In this document: positions 51,921-58,943 of the stretch, piece after piece
How positions within the stretch are numbered: the stretch's first letter is position 1
Layout: every line of letters begins with the position of its first letter
Assembly: GCA_000437915.1 (NCBI GenBank)
Contig: FR900999.1
Location: 122,380 to 186,297, forward strand
Direction of reading: 5' to 3'
DNA from: Subdoligranulum sp. CAG:314
Lineage (GTDB): Bacteria > Bacillota > Clostridia > Christensenellales > CAG-314
DNA length: 63,918 nucleotides
Made by a program: the position numbers and the translations under genes
Notes under the pieces: model-generated
Database searches by the model: none
The model's input: the letters and a program-made list of their open reading frames with translations, nothing else
What the model was told of the DNA's origin: nothing

Positions 51921-53252
51921 CTATGCCGCTAACTGTATTTTCTTTAACTGCCTGTTGGCGAACGGCAACCATTTCTTGTTTACGAACTCTAAAACGTTGT
52001 CGCTGGGCTTGCTGTCGCGGTCGCCGTAGCATTGCAATACCTTTTTGTTTTTGATCGAGTATTCCACCGTAACGAACGGCGTATCGGGTGTTTCGACGTT
52101 CCGCACAAAGAATATAAGACTTTCTTCACGTATAAAGCGTTGGTCGTAGTTCATTCGTCCTACGCAGTGATGGAGAATATCGCCCTCACGGATAAGGTCT
52201 TGCGGCGAACGGGCTATTATAACAACGAAAGCGTCCTTGCCGTTCTTTTGTAACGGCAAGTATTTTTCCGCAATCGCGTCGAATTTGGCATATAATTCTT
52301 TGCGTTCTTCGGCGTCCTTTAATGCTTTTGCTGTGCGGTATTGGTCTATACGCATATCGTGCCAACGCTTAAAATCGTGGGGTAGTAGGTTTTTCGGTAA
52401 AGTCATATCCAAACCGAGATATTCGCAGGCGCGCAGATAGTCCGAATAGGATGAAAGGTTTGTATTTTGCGTTGTAATATATTCCATAAGCGTCGTAACT
52501 TCTTTGTCTGTTTTGAAAAGTCGTTTAATATTTTTATATCCGTCATGGCGGTAGAACGACTTTTTCTCCGCTTCCAATTGCTGTACAATTTCTAACGGTT
52601 TTCCCGTCTTATATGCTGTCAATAACGTTCCGACATAATAACCGCGGAAACAGATCTCGTTGCATTTTTGTATCAGCCATTTGCGAAATGACTTATCTTT
52701 GCCGACTTTTCGCAAGATCTGTACGCTCGTTGCGTAATTTGCCAATCCGAATTTTACAAGCATTTCCGCTTGCGGAAATTTTTCGTATAACCGCAGATAT
52801 TTGAAAATATCGTAATAGGGGTATTGCTCTACGGCGGAATATTTGTATTCGGGGAATTTGGAAAGGTATGTAATATTGAGAATGGGGCAATGGATATTGA
52901 AATACTGATCGTCTTGCCAACCCCAATCTTCGCTTTCGTACCATTTGCGTTGTTTCTGTAAGCCTTGTTCATACCAACCAATCGAATAGTTGCCCATAAA
53001 GTGCAGGACGATATCTTTCAGGAAACATTTGTCCGAGTGAATACCGTGTACGATTACCTGCTTGCAACGCCAGCGTTTGCTGTTTAACTTGTTCTTGCAC
53101 GCAACGGTAACTTTCACGAGTTCGCCGTCGTTTTTGGTAAGATACGAGTAGAATCGCACAAAACCCGTATTATGGTACGGGTTGTCTTTTTCTGCTTTGC
53201 GGATAAGTTTCAACATATACTTCGGAATGGGTTTTATCTTTTCTATTTTCAT
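51921..53252 (-). CDS. pcfJ: PcfJ-like protein
   Basis: A 443-aa protein from ATG 53,252 after GAGGTGAT. Residues 300-440 contain the PcfJ domain hallmarks: IARSPQDLIREGDILHHCVG, DQRFIREESLIFFVRN and FVTVEYSIKNKKVLQCYGDR. PcfJ is named from enterococcal plasmid pCF10 and is widespread in mobile elements, function unproven. It follows pcfK, the standard pair. Confidence 0.85.
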   Translation of the reverse strand: MKIEKIKPIPKYMLKLIRKAEKDNPYHNTGFVRFYSYLTKNDGELVKVTVACKNKLNSKRWRCKQVIVHGIHSDKCFLKDIVLHFMGNYSIGWYEQGLQKQRKWYESEDWGWQDDQYFNIHCPILNITYLSKFPEYKYSAVEQYPYYDIFKYLRLYEKFPQAEMLVKFGLANYATSVQILRKVGKDKSFRKWLIQKCNEICFRGYYVGTLLTAYKTGKPLEIVQQLEAEKKSFYRHDGYKNIKRLFKTDKEVTTLMEYITTQNTNLSSYSDYLRACEYLGLDMTLPKNLLPHDFKRWHDMRIDQYRTAKALKDAEERKELYAKFDAIAEKYLPLQKNGKDAFVVIIARSPQDLIREGDILHHCVGRMNYDQRFIREESLIFFVRNVETPDTPFVTVEYSIKNKKVLQCYGDRDSKPSDNVLEFVNKKWLPFANRQLKKIQLAA

Positions 53253-53262
53253 CGGTATCACC

Positions 53263-54354
53263 TCATGCCATATCCATTTTGCCGTCAAGCAATTCGTAAA
53301 GATATATCATTGTTTCTTTTTCGAACGTAGCGGTAGAGTACGGCGGCGTAACGTCTTCGGTATCTTCGTCAATCGCCGTCGGCTCTTGTATATCTCCGTC
53401 GAACTCACGCATTTCCGTTTCTGTCAGTTCTTCTATTTCGTCCTCCTCGTTGGGGAGATCGTCTTTAATGACGGGTATGGTTTTTCCGAGCGTAACGATT
53501 TCACCGTTGACGTCGATTATCATCACGCTGTGCTTTTTCCGTATTTTTGCAATGTAGGTATCCGAAGCGTGATAGGGGAATCCAACCATAGGAATGCGTT
53601 TGTCGTCGGTAAGTTTTCTGCCCGTAAGCGTAAGATCGAGTTCGCCTGATAGCGTTTCGGCGTCGCGCTCGAACGCTTCGTAGAAATCTCCCAAACGTAT
53701 AAGTACAATATCGTCGGGACGGTCGACTTTCATATTCCTGTACTGCTCAAAGAACGACGGCAATTCCTTTTTCGGTTTTATGCCGTTCTTTTCGTCTAAT
53801 GCCTGTTGCAGATTGTTCGGTATTTCTTCTACGATCGGACTGTCTTCTTGGGGAACGGCGGCAACTGCGTTGTCAATGACTTCTTCGTCGTTGGCTCGGT
53901 CGGTTACTTCTTCCGTATCCGTTTTGTTCTCCGTCTGCGCCAGCATATCCCATAGCGACGCCTGCTGTTGCTTTGGCTTTGGCGGCTCGACCTTTATGGG
54001 AACAGTAGGTTTTGTCTTTGTAACCGGCTTTTGGGGCTTGTATTCCGTACCGTCAAGGTTATATAACGTTCCTGCGATTGCATCCTCCTCGAAGTAGTGG
54101 ATCGCCCAACCGTAAACGACTTTATCTTCCACGAACGCTGAACTCGCGCCTTTCTCGGCGAGTTTTTTCGCCTCATCCATCGCAAACCGCATAAACCCGT
54201 CGAGCGTCTTTTTGTTGATGAGTTTCTTGCCGTCCTTTTCAAACGGCGTTCCGCTGTTTATCTTTTCGGCGAGAACGTCGCTTGCGTTCTCTTGCAAGTA
54301 GGCAAGGATAAGTTCTTGCGGCTTTCCGTTGGCGGTCAGGTTTAACGTTGTCAT
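53263..54354 (-). CDS. pcfK: PcfK-like domain fused to a MutS-I-like domain
   Basis: A 363-aa protein from ATG 54,354 (ATGA overlap with the previous gene). Residues 1-95 are PcfK-like (FMRFAMDEAKKLAEKGASSA, DKVVYGWAIHYFEEDAI). A Pro/Gln/Glu-rich linker (105-195) follows. Residues 200-282 match MutS domain I: FFEQYRNMKVDRPDDIVLIR, LGDFYEAFERDAETL and IPMVGFPYHASDTYIAKIRK. The Phe-x-Glu-like mismatch-reading region is not obvious. MutS-I-like domains recur in Firmicutes mobile elements; whether it reads damaged or mismatched DNA is unknown. Confidence 0.8.
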   Translation of the reverse strand: MTTLNLTANGKPQELILAYLQENASDVLAEKINSGTPFEKDGKKLINKKTLDGFMRFAMDEAKKLAEKGASSAFVEDKVVYGWAIHYFEEDAIAGTLYNLDGTEYKPQKPVTKTKPTVPIKVEPPKPKQQQASLWDMLAQTENKTDTEEVTDRANDEEVIDNAVAAVPQEDSPIVEEIPNNLQQALDEKNGIKPKKELPSFFEQYRNMKVDRPDDIVLIRLGDFYEAFERDAETLSGELDLTLTGRKLTDDKRIPMVGFPYHASDTYIAKIRKKHSVMIIDVNGEIVTLGKTIPVIKDDLPNEEDEIEELTETEMREFDGDIQEPTAIDEDTEDVTPPYSTATFEKETMIYLYELLDGKMDMA

Positions 54355-54557
54355 AAGTCTGCCTCCTGTTGTAAGATTTTGAGAATGTTCTGTTCGCTCC
54401 AATCTGACGAGCAAATCCAAATAATCGTTGCCAAGGTTTCGAGCGATGCATCTTGTTTGTTGCGTTCAAAGAACAATGCGTACTGCTTGCAGTCGCCGTT
54501 CGTAAACCATTGATACTTGTTGCAGAGATAGTAAAGTTTGTCGGTCGAGATTTTCAT
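54351..54557 (-). CDS. 68-aa hypothetical protein
   Basis: MKISTDKLYYLCNKYQWFTN then SLETLATIIWICSSDWSEQN and an acidic helix. AAAGGAG lies upstream and its stop overlaps the pcfK start. This short helical protein with conserved Trp residues is typical of genes before pcfK in Firmicutes elements. Confidence 0.65.
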   Translation of the reverse strand: MKISTDKLYYLCNKYQWFTNGDCKQYALFFERNKQDASLETLATIIWICSSDWSEQNILKILQQEADL

Positions 54558-54614
54558 TGTGTAAAACTCCTTTTGAATGTATTGTAGATAAAAGAAAAGA
54601 CGCAGCTGTTCGTA

Positions 54615-54866
54615 TTAGAACGGACAGCCGCGCCATCGTCGCTTGTTTTCGAGAAAAGTTTTTATGGGGAATACTTCCCATAGCGCATTTGCTATAATTT
54701 CACCTGTGTTCCTGTGTTTAGGTGGCTCTCGCTCGTACCACCGAATATGCCATTTGGCAAGGTCGAGCGTGTTGGTAACGAGATACACTTTCCACCTGTT
54801 CGAACCTTGCCGACGGTAGCGCACCGTGTAGCCGTAATTATTGTTTTCCATAATTCCGATACCCAT
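54615..54866 (-). CDS. 83-aa basic protein
   Basis: Possible starts at 54,866 (MGIGIMENNN) or 54,851 (MENNNYGYTV). Beta-rich, basic start YTVRYRRQGSNRWKVYLVTN then a helix and RRWRGCPF end. Directly after the 236-aa gene on the minus strand. Function unknown. Confidence 0.55.
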   Translation of the reverse strand: MGIGIMENNNYGYTVRYRRQGSNRWKVYLVTNTLDLAKWHIRWYEREPPKHRNTGEIIANALWEVFPIKTFLENKRRWRGCPF

Positions 54867-55577
54867 TTAATCGTCTTCGCAGAAAACCGCTGTGCTGTGG
54901 TTAAGTGCAAGATAGTAGTGTCCGTTACCGCAATTTTTATATTCTTCACTGTACCAAGCACGGTTTATTTCGGGGGTATAACTGAAACTCACGTCGTAGG
55001 TTGTTCGTATTCTCGGAATAGTGTATTTTCTGCGTTCGGAAATGGCTTTGCGGATTTGCTCTTTTTCTTCCGTGTTGTTATAACCGAAATACATAGATTT
55101 GAGTTCGCAACGCGACAGTTCCCATATATAATCCGTATTTAGATATTCCTTGCCGTTGCTGTCGATTTTAATCATAAAGGGGTAATGTTTCTTACAGTAA
55201 GCAACGGTTGCTTCCCGATTATCCCAACTCATATCGTAAATCTTGTTCTTTTCGTCGAGCGTAACGTATTTGTAAAGGTTATCCCAAACGACGGCGATTT
55301 CCGCCCACAGTCCGCTTTCATTACAGAGTTTCACTGCGCGTTTCAGCCGTCTTTTCCATTGTAAATTTTCGTCGTTGGGTATTAACGGCGTAAAGCGTAT
55401 TAAAAACTGTTCTTCGTCGAAACGCCAGCCGTAGCGTTTTTTATTGCGGGCATATACGAATATGTTACCGTCGTTTTCTATGTAACACCTATACGTCGTG
55501 CTGTCGCCGATATTTACCGCCTTAAAGTTTTTCATACCGTTTGCCTTGATTTGTTCCAAAATTGCGTTGTTTTCCAC
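54867..55577 (-). CDS. 236-aa hypothetical protein
   Basis: MENNAILEQIKANGMKNFKA with a beta-rich N-terminal part (YRCYIENDGNIFVYARNKKR) and a C-terminal segment including RAISERRKYTIPRIRTT-like basics. No membrane helix or motif recognised. The recurring MENN start is shared with two other genes of this operon, which may reflect duplicated translation signals. In an ArdA operon it may be an anti-defence protein. Confidence 0.6.
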   Translation of the reverse strand: MENNAILEQIKANGMKNFKAVNIGDSTTYRCYIENDGNIFVYARNKKRYGWRFDEEQFLIRFTPLIPNDENLQWKRRLKRAVKLCNESGLWAEIAVVWDNLYKYVTLDEKNKIYDMSWDNREATVAYCKKHYPFMIKIDSNGKEYLNTDYIWELSRCELKSMYFGYNNTEEKEQIRKAISERRKYTIPRIRTTYDVSFSYTPEINRAWYSEEYKNCGNGHYYLALNHSTAVFCEDD

Positions 55578-55590
55578 TGTAAAAATACTC

Positions 55591-55770
55591 CTAATATAAT
55601 TTTTGAATAGTAATGCGTTGATATTTTAATCCGTACTGTTCGCGGAATAACTTTATCGCTTCCCGAAGCGAGTAATACATATAACTGTGGTCTATATATC
55701 TGCCGTATTCGTCGCGGTATTCCAATACGAGATAACCGCCGCTGTTGTAGTGATAGAATAGGTATCTCAT
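55591..55770 (-). CDS. 59-aa Tyr-rich protein
   Basis: MRYLFYHYNSGGYLVLEYRD, then YIDHSYMYYSLREAIKLFRE. ATG 55,770 overlaps the previous stop as ATGA. Unusually tyrosine-rich (about one residue in five). Function unknown. Confidence 0.6.
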   Translation of the reverse strand: MRYLFYHYNSGGYLVLEYRDEYGRYIDHSYMYYSLREAIKLFREQYGLKYQRITIQKLY

Positions 55771-55967
55771 TGCGTAACCCTCCCGTAAACGTCGTCTGCG
55801 AAATATGCGCAAACGAACCAATTAAAAAGAGCGTGGCAGCGCACGCCCTTATAGTCAACGATATAGTCGTTATCTCCGACCTTTTCCAATACCGTTATCT
55901 CGTCCGTAACTTCGGGCTTTGTTTTCCCGACATTCAAGGACTGTATGTAAGCCTGTTTCTTAAACAT
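55767..55967 (-). CDS. 66-aa hypothetical protein
   Basis: MFKKQAYIQSLNVGKTKPEV then a beta-rich segment (DNDYIVDYKGVRCHALFNWF). GAGGTGAAAT precedes the start. Coupled by overlap to the Tyr-rich gene. Function unknown. Confidence 0.6.
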   Translation of the reverse strand: MFKKQAYIQSLNVGKTKPEVTDEITVLEKVGDNDYIVDYKGVRCHALFNWFVCAYFADDVYGRVTQ

Positions 55968-56279
55968 TTATTTCACCTCCAAAACACGCAAGTCTATGAA
56001 CGAATGTTGATACCAATCGTTCTTATCCGTGATATGCCACCAAACTTCGCTTTCGTTTGAGTTGTTGTCTTCGAACTCGAATTCGTAGTGATCTTCGATA
56101 GGGTAGCCGCCTTCGTCGAACTCTATGTCGCCAACCCAGCTCATTTCTGGATTGCGCTCGGCGCATATAAGTTCTTTGAATTTGTCGTAAGCATCCTCGT
56201 ATTTCGTAAAAGCGTAAAGGTCAACGCTTTCGGCGTCGGGAGTAGACCAATCGAACTGAACGATAAATACTTTTTCCAT
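55968..56279 (-). CDS. 103-aa acidic protein
   Basis: Starts at ATG 56,279, sharing one base with the previous stop. MEKVFIVQFDWSTPDAESVD, then very acidic (EDHYEFEFEDNNSNESEVWW). DNA-mimic anti-restriction proteins are acidic like this, but the fold is not identified. Confidence 0.6.
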   Translation of the reverse strand: MEKVFIVQFDWSTPDAESVDLYAFTKYEDAYDKFKELICAERNPEMSWVGDIEFDEGGYPIEDHYEFEFEDNNSNESEVWWHITDKNDWYQHSFIDLRVLEVK

Positions 56280-56704
56280 TACGCAACCCTCCGAATACCG
56301 CCGCCGAACGATTGAACGGTTATATCTCCGAACTCGCTGCAATCTTCGTCCGATTTGTTCCAGACGTAGGCAAGCAGCGTGTGTTTATTACCGTGAGAAT
56401 AAACCATATCGTCCCATTCTTCGGGATAATTCGATACGACGAGAAAATTCCATAGTTCGCCTATATTTGTGATTTCGTGCGTGATGGCGAATACCTTGCA
56501 ATTATACTTTCGCTCAATTTCTTTCATTTTCTTTTCTATTTCGGGTTCTTGGTAAACCCAGAAACCGCCGAACGTTTCAAAGAAGCAAACCTTATCGGAT
56601 TGTTTGAAGCTCTGTATGAACGGTTTGTAGATGTCGAGGATTTTCATAACCTCGATTGCTTTGTCCTTCTTTGCTTGAAGGGTGGGGAAAGTGTTGTTTT
56701 CCAT
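56279..56704 (-). CDS. 141-aa hypothetical protein
   Basis: MENNTFPTLQAKKDKAIEVM followed by ETFGGFWVYQEPEIEKKMKE and LLAYVWNKSDEDCSEFGDIT. AAGGAGATA upstream. Mixed alpha/beta with a long helix. No family recognised. Sits directly after ardA, in the usual place for counter-defence genes. Confidence 0.6.
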   Translation of the reverse strand: MENNTFPTLQAKKDKAIEVMKILDIYKPFIQSFKQSDKVCFFETFGGFWVYQEPEIEKKMKEIERKYNCKVFAITHEITNIGELWNFLVVSNYPEEWDDMVYSHGNKHTLLAYVWNKSDEDCSEFGDITVQSFGGGIRRVA

Positions 56705-56723
56705 TGTGTATATCTCCTTATTT

Positions 56724-57275
56724 TTATCTTATTTCAATAACGCCACGTTCCGTTTCGGAGTAGCCGTCGAAACTCAAATCCCGCGCGAAAGCGTTATAGT
56801 CGAAGTAGGACGCAAGATTGCCGAGCATTTTCTCTAAGTCGTAACACTCATTGACGAGGTTGTATGCTACATCGTACATATCCTGTCCTTTGTAAAAGAT
56901 TATGTCGTCGTCCCAATTCTCGCCGTATCGTTCCACGAGATCAGCCCATTCGTCGAAAGACCGCACTTCGCAATACGCTTCCATAATCTCGTGTTTGTAG
57001 TTATCGTTCAAAACGCCGGACGATTTAATAAGCTCGAATATCTCTTTGGGGTGCGTGTTATCCCAATCTTCGCTGTCGGTGGGGATGCCTTCAATGTCCT
57101 GCACAAACAGTTCTTCGTCGATGCCGTCTAACTCAAATCCTTCTTTTTCAAGTTCTTCAATGATTTCGTCCCAATCGTCGTAATCATCGAAGTCAAGCCA
57201 TTTACTTCCGAGTGCCCGTTCGTTACATTCGTTGTAAGAACCCCACGAGCCTATAACCATTGCTATTCTGTTCAT
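56724..57275 (-). CDS. ardA: antirestriction protein ArdA
   Basis: A 183-aa, very acidic protein from ATG 57,275. It has the ArdA pattern: IGSWGSYNECNERALGSKWL, WDEIIEELEKEGFELDGIDE and YDLEKMLGNLASYFDYNAFA. ArdA is an elongated DNA mimic that blocks type I restriction enzymes and protects mobile DNA on entry. A type I system (hsdS/hsdM) lies just outside the element's right end. Slightly longer than the usual 165-170 aa. Coupled to the upstream 40-aa gene by ATGA overlap. Confidence 0.88.
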   Translation of the reverse strand: MNRIAMVIGSWGSYNECNERALGSKWLDFDDYDDWDEIIEELEKEGFELDGIDEELFVQDIEGIPTDSEDWDNTHPKEIFELIKSSGVLNDNYKHEIMEAYCEVRSFDEWADLVERYGENWDDDIIFYKGQDMYDVAYNLVNECYDLEKMLGNLASYFDYNAFARDLSFDGYSETERGVIEIR

Positions 57276-57394
57276 TTGTCGTTCTCCTTTACATTTTCGC
57301 ATAAGTCTAACAATGCCGCCGTGAACTCGTCATCGTCGGCAAAGTCTTTCGGAAAATCTTGTTTTAAGATAGAGATGTATTCTTCGTTAGTCAT
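57272..57394 (-). CDS. 40-aa acidic protein
   Basis: MTNEEYISILKQDFPKDFAD then DDEFTAALLDLCENVKENDK. It overlaps the preceding gene by 8 bases and ardA by 4, so coupling at both ends supports a real gene despite its size. Helical and acidic. Function unknown. Confidence 0.6.
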   Translation of the reverse strand: MTNEEYISILKQDFPKDFADDDEFTAALLDLCENVKENDK

Positions 57395-57641
57395 CGTTAA
57401 CATCCTCGAAATCGTCGATGGATATTTTGTTTTCGTAAAATTTACCGTACTCGAAATACAGTTTGCCGTCTTTGTCCCGCATAAGGTCGAACGTGTCTTG
57501 CGTTATCTTTCCGCAACGGCTTATGGCTACCGTAATCGTTTTGCGATCGAAATTCACGTCTAAAATATTGAATGTAACGTCGTATTCGCCGTCGAAGTAC
57601 GAGAACTCCGAAAGATAGAATTTCTTGTTTTCGTTCTCCAT
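57387..57641 (-). CDS. 84-aa acidic protein
   Basis: ATG 57,641 is chosen because GAGGTGAG precedes it. MENENKKFYLSEFSYFDGEY, then strands and an acidic end (ISIDDFEDVNDD). Possibly a small DNA-mimic or beta-barrel protein; unrecognised. Confidence 0.6.
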   Translation of the reverse strand: MENENKKFYLSEFSYFDGEYDVTFNILDVNFDRKTITVAISRCGKITQDTFDLMRDKDGKLYFEYGKFYENKISIDDFEDVNDD

Positions 57642-57651
57642 TTCGCTCACC

Positions 57652-57954
57652 TCAATCAATGAATTTGTACCAGATATGATACGTCGTTTCTATGTAGTCC
57701 AAAGTGTCGTAACGGTTTTTCTCTTTGTTGTACACGTTGACATTTTCGTAAGCAATCGTTACATAGCCTTTGAACTCGCTGTTACTGTCCTTTACGGGCT
57801 TGCACTTTTCGGCAACGTCCTCGAATACCCGTATATAGGCGTTACCCTTTTGAGAAGTAGAGGGGATAAGCAAGTTACCTTCTATGAGATAACCTACACC
57901 TTTCAACTTCTCGTCTTTGTTTACCTTTGAGATTGAGTAAACTACTTTTTGCAT
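57652..57954 (-). CDS. 100-aa hypothetical protein, first gene of the minus-strand operon
   Basis: MQKVVYSISKVNKDEKLKGV with a beta-rich middle (YVTIAYENVNVYNKEKNRYD). GGAGGTATA precedes the ATG. It follows the long palindromic leader at the right end of the element. Function unknown. Confidence 0.65.
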   Translation of the reverse strand: MQKVVYSISKVNKDEKLKGVGYLIEGNLLIPSTSQKGNAYIRVFEDVAEKCKPVKDSNSEFKGYVTIAYENVNVYNKEKNRYDTLDYIETTYHIWYKFID

Positions 57955-57964
57955 TTTCTTTATA

Positions 57965-58233
57965 CCTCCGTGATTTCATTAGCCTTTCGGCAGGGGGGCA
58001 AAGGTAGCACTGTTCGGTAGGCTGATTTTCCTTTTCCGTCGGGTTGTAAATGTAAACCACGAGCTTCTATTCCCGTCATATAGTCAAAAAATTATTGCTT
58101 TCAAGGAAAAAGAAAAAAGCCAAACATTTCTGTTTGACTTTCCATTCGTTCGTATTTTAAGTGATAATTTTTTGCGGTTTACATTTACGAGAACTGTGCT
58201 ACAACAGCCACCACGAAAGGCGAAATCACGGAG
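57965..58233. repeat. 270-bp nested palindrome with an internal terminator (leader of the minus-strand operon)
   Basis: The 344-bp gap 57,955-58,298 has no gene. Left and right arms pair in order: CTCCGTGATTTC (57,966-57,977) with GAAATCACGGAG (58,222-58,233); GCCTTTCG (57,982-57,989) with CGAAAGGC (58,214-58,221); GTAGCACTGTTC (about 58,004) with GAACTGTGCTAC (58,191-58,202), one mismatch; GTAAATGTAAACC (58,046-58,058) with its complement (58,176-58,188). At the centre, AAGCCAAACA/TGTTTGACTT (58,117-58,140) with a T run on the minus strand is a terminator. It could be a regulated leader, or a DNA structure used in element processing. Confidence 0.75.
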
Positions 58234-58271
58234 ACCACTAAACCTAATAAGGATAGGGATTGACAATAAAG

Positions 58272-58322
58272 AGTGTTCTAACAGGGTAAAAAAAAGGTGA
58301 TTTCTTAATTTATAATAAGCTC
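58272..58322. other. attR: right junction of the element
   Basis: The element half is the arm AGTGTTCTAAC (58,272-58,282), AGGGT and an A run up to GG (58,296-58,297). The shared GTG is 58,297-58,299, and the chromosome half resumes the helicase frame at GAT 58,299. Together with attL this rebuilds attB as ACTCATTGTGATTTC. Confidence 0.85.
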
Positions 58323-58496
58323 AATAAGGAAATTGTGTTGGTAGTGGAAGTTGATGGCAGTCAGCACAGAGAGGAAATTCAGGCGGCTCGCGATAGGAGA
58401 AAAGACAGATTGCTTGCAGATGCAGGAATTAAGATTTTGCGTCTTACAACTACCTCTATTGAGTGTAAAGAAAAAATAGTTGCAATGTTGTCGTAA
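58299..58496 (+). pseudogene. 3' part of the interrupted helicase: PD-(D/E)XK (DUF2726-like) nuclease end
   Basis: 65 codons and TAA in the helicase frame, with no start of their own: DFLIYNKLNKEIVLVVEVDG then SQHREEIQAARDRRKDRLLA, LADAGIKILRLTT and the C-terminus KEKIVAMLS. The D...E-V-D-G-x-x-H and RD-x-x-KD-x-x-L-x-x-x-G-I motifs are those of Vsr/DUF2726-like nucleases. The element's crossover lies immediately 5' of the first catalytic Asp codon. Excision would restore a 901-aa helicase-nuclease. Confidence 0.88.
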
Positions 58497-58541
58497 ACGT
58501 ATGCATATAAGATATCCCGTACAGTTATAAAATAGGGCAAA

Positions 58542-58594
58542 TAACTTAATAACAAAAAGAGACTATTTCCATTTCGGTTACAGTCTCTTTTTTT
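58542..58594 (+). repeat. direct repeat copy B, containing a terminator
   Basis: Matches 16,200-16,252 at 49 of 53 positions in the same orientation. AAAGAGACTAT and the ACAGTCTCTTT arm form the helicase terminator, followed by a T run. Confidence 0.8.
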
Positions 58595-58664
58595 GTTTAG
58601 CGCTTATGTGTTCTTTTTTTGAGGGATAAGTACAAATATTATATTTATAAATGCTGATAAGGTA

Positions 58665-58693
58665 TTGAAATAGCTTAATTTGTATGTTATAAT
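58665..58693 (+). promoter_or_regulatory. promoter of the XRE/GIY-YIG operon
   Basis: TTGAAA (58,665-58,670), 17-bp spacer, TATAAT (58,688-58,693). Confidence 0.7.
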
Positions 58694-58725
58694 TATCATG
58701 TATTATATTATTTGAGGTGAGACTC

Positions 58726-58943
58726 ATGAAGTTGAGCTACAATAAACTCTGGAAATTACTCATAGACAAGGGAATGACAAAGACGGAAATGCGATTAAAG
58801 GCGGATATTTCCATAACTACGCTTGCCAAACTTGGAAAGAATGAAACCGTATCTATGGAAGTCCTGCTTAAAATTGTAAGGTGCTTGAATGTAATGTCGG
58901 TGACATAATGGATGTCATAAACGAGGAGAAAGATGCAGACTAA
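58726..58943 (+). pseudogene. XRE-type regulator with a frameshift near its end
   Basis: From ATG 58,726 (after GAGGTGAG) the frame reads LSYNKLWKLLIDKGMTKTEM and so on, a small Cro/C1-type HTH, but ends early at 58,908 as RCLNVMSVT. In another frame the expected family ending CNVGDIMDVINEEKD follows directly (to TAA 58,941-58,943). One base gained or lost near 58,882-58,890 explains it. The 60-residue product keeps all DNA-binding helices and might still work. The full version would overlap the next gene by 11 bases. Confidence 0.7.

Larger units (their letters stand above)
20688..58298. mobile_element. 37.6-kb serine-recombinase integrative element carrying dnd and a phage-like cassette
   Basis: Bounded by attL and attR in a helicase gene; deleting 20,689-58,298 restores an unbroken helicase frame (TGT GAT, Cys-Asp). 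The recombinase gene lies at one end, as in large-serine-recombinase elements. Content: recombinase pair, phosphorothioation cluster, regulators, membrane proteins with a P-loop protein and HUH initiator, KilA-N protein, and a counter-defence-like small-gene operon. No relaxase, VirB4, VirD4, terminase or capsid gene was recognised, so it is neither an obvious conjugative element nor a tailed prophage. Confidence 0.88.

Noticed and set aside
20698..58289. TAA shared at both element ends as the recombination core
   Set aside because: Joining at TAA would leave a stop codon in the helicase. Joining at GTG restores the frame and places TG at the dyad centre.
20688..58298. Integrative conjugative element
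   Set aside because: PcfJ, PcfK and ArdA occur in conjugative elements, but I recognise no relaxase, VirB4 or VirD4. The HUH protein looks like a Rep, not a MOB relaxase.
20688..58298. Tailed prophage
   Set aside because: KilA-N and a LexA-like repressor are present, but there is no terminase, portal, capsid or tail gene.
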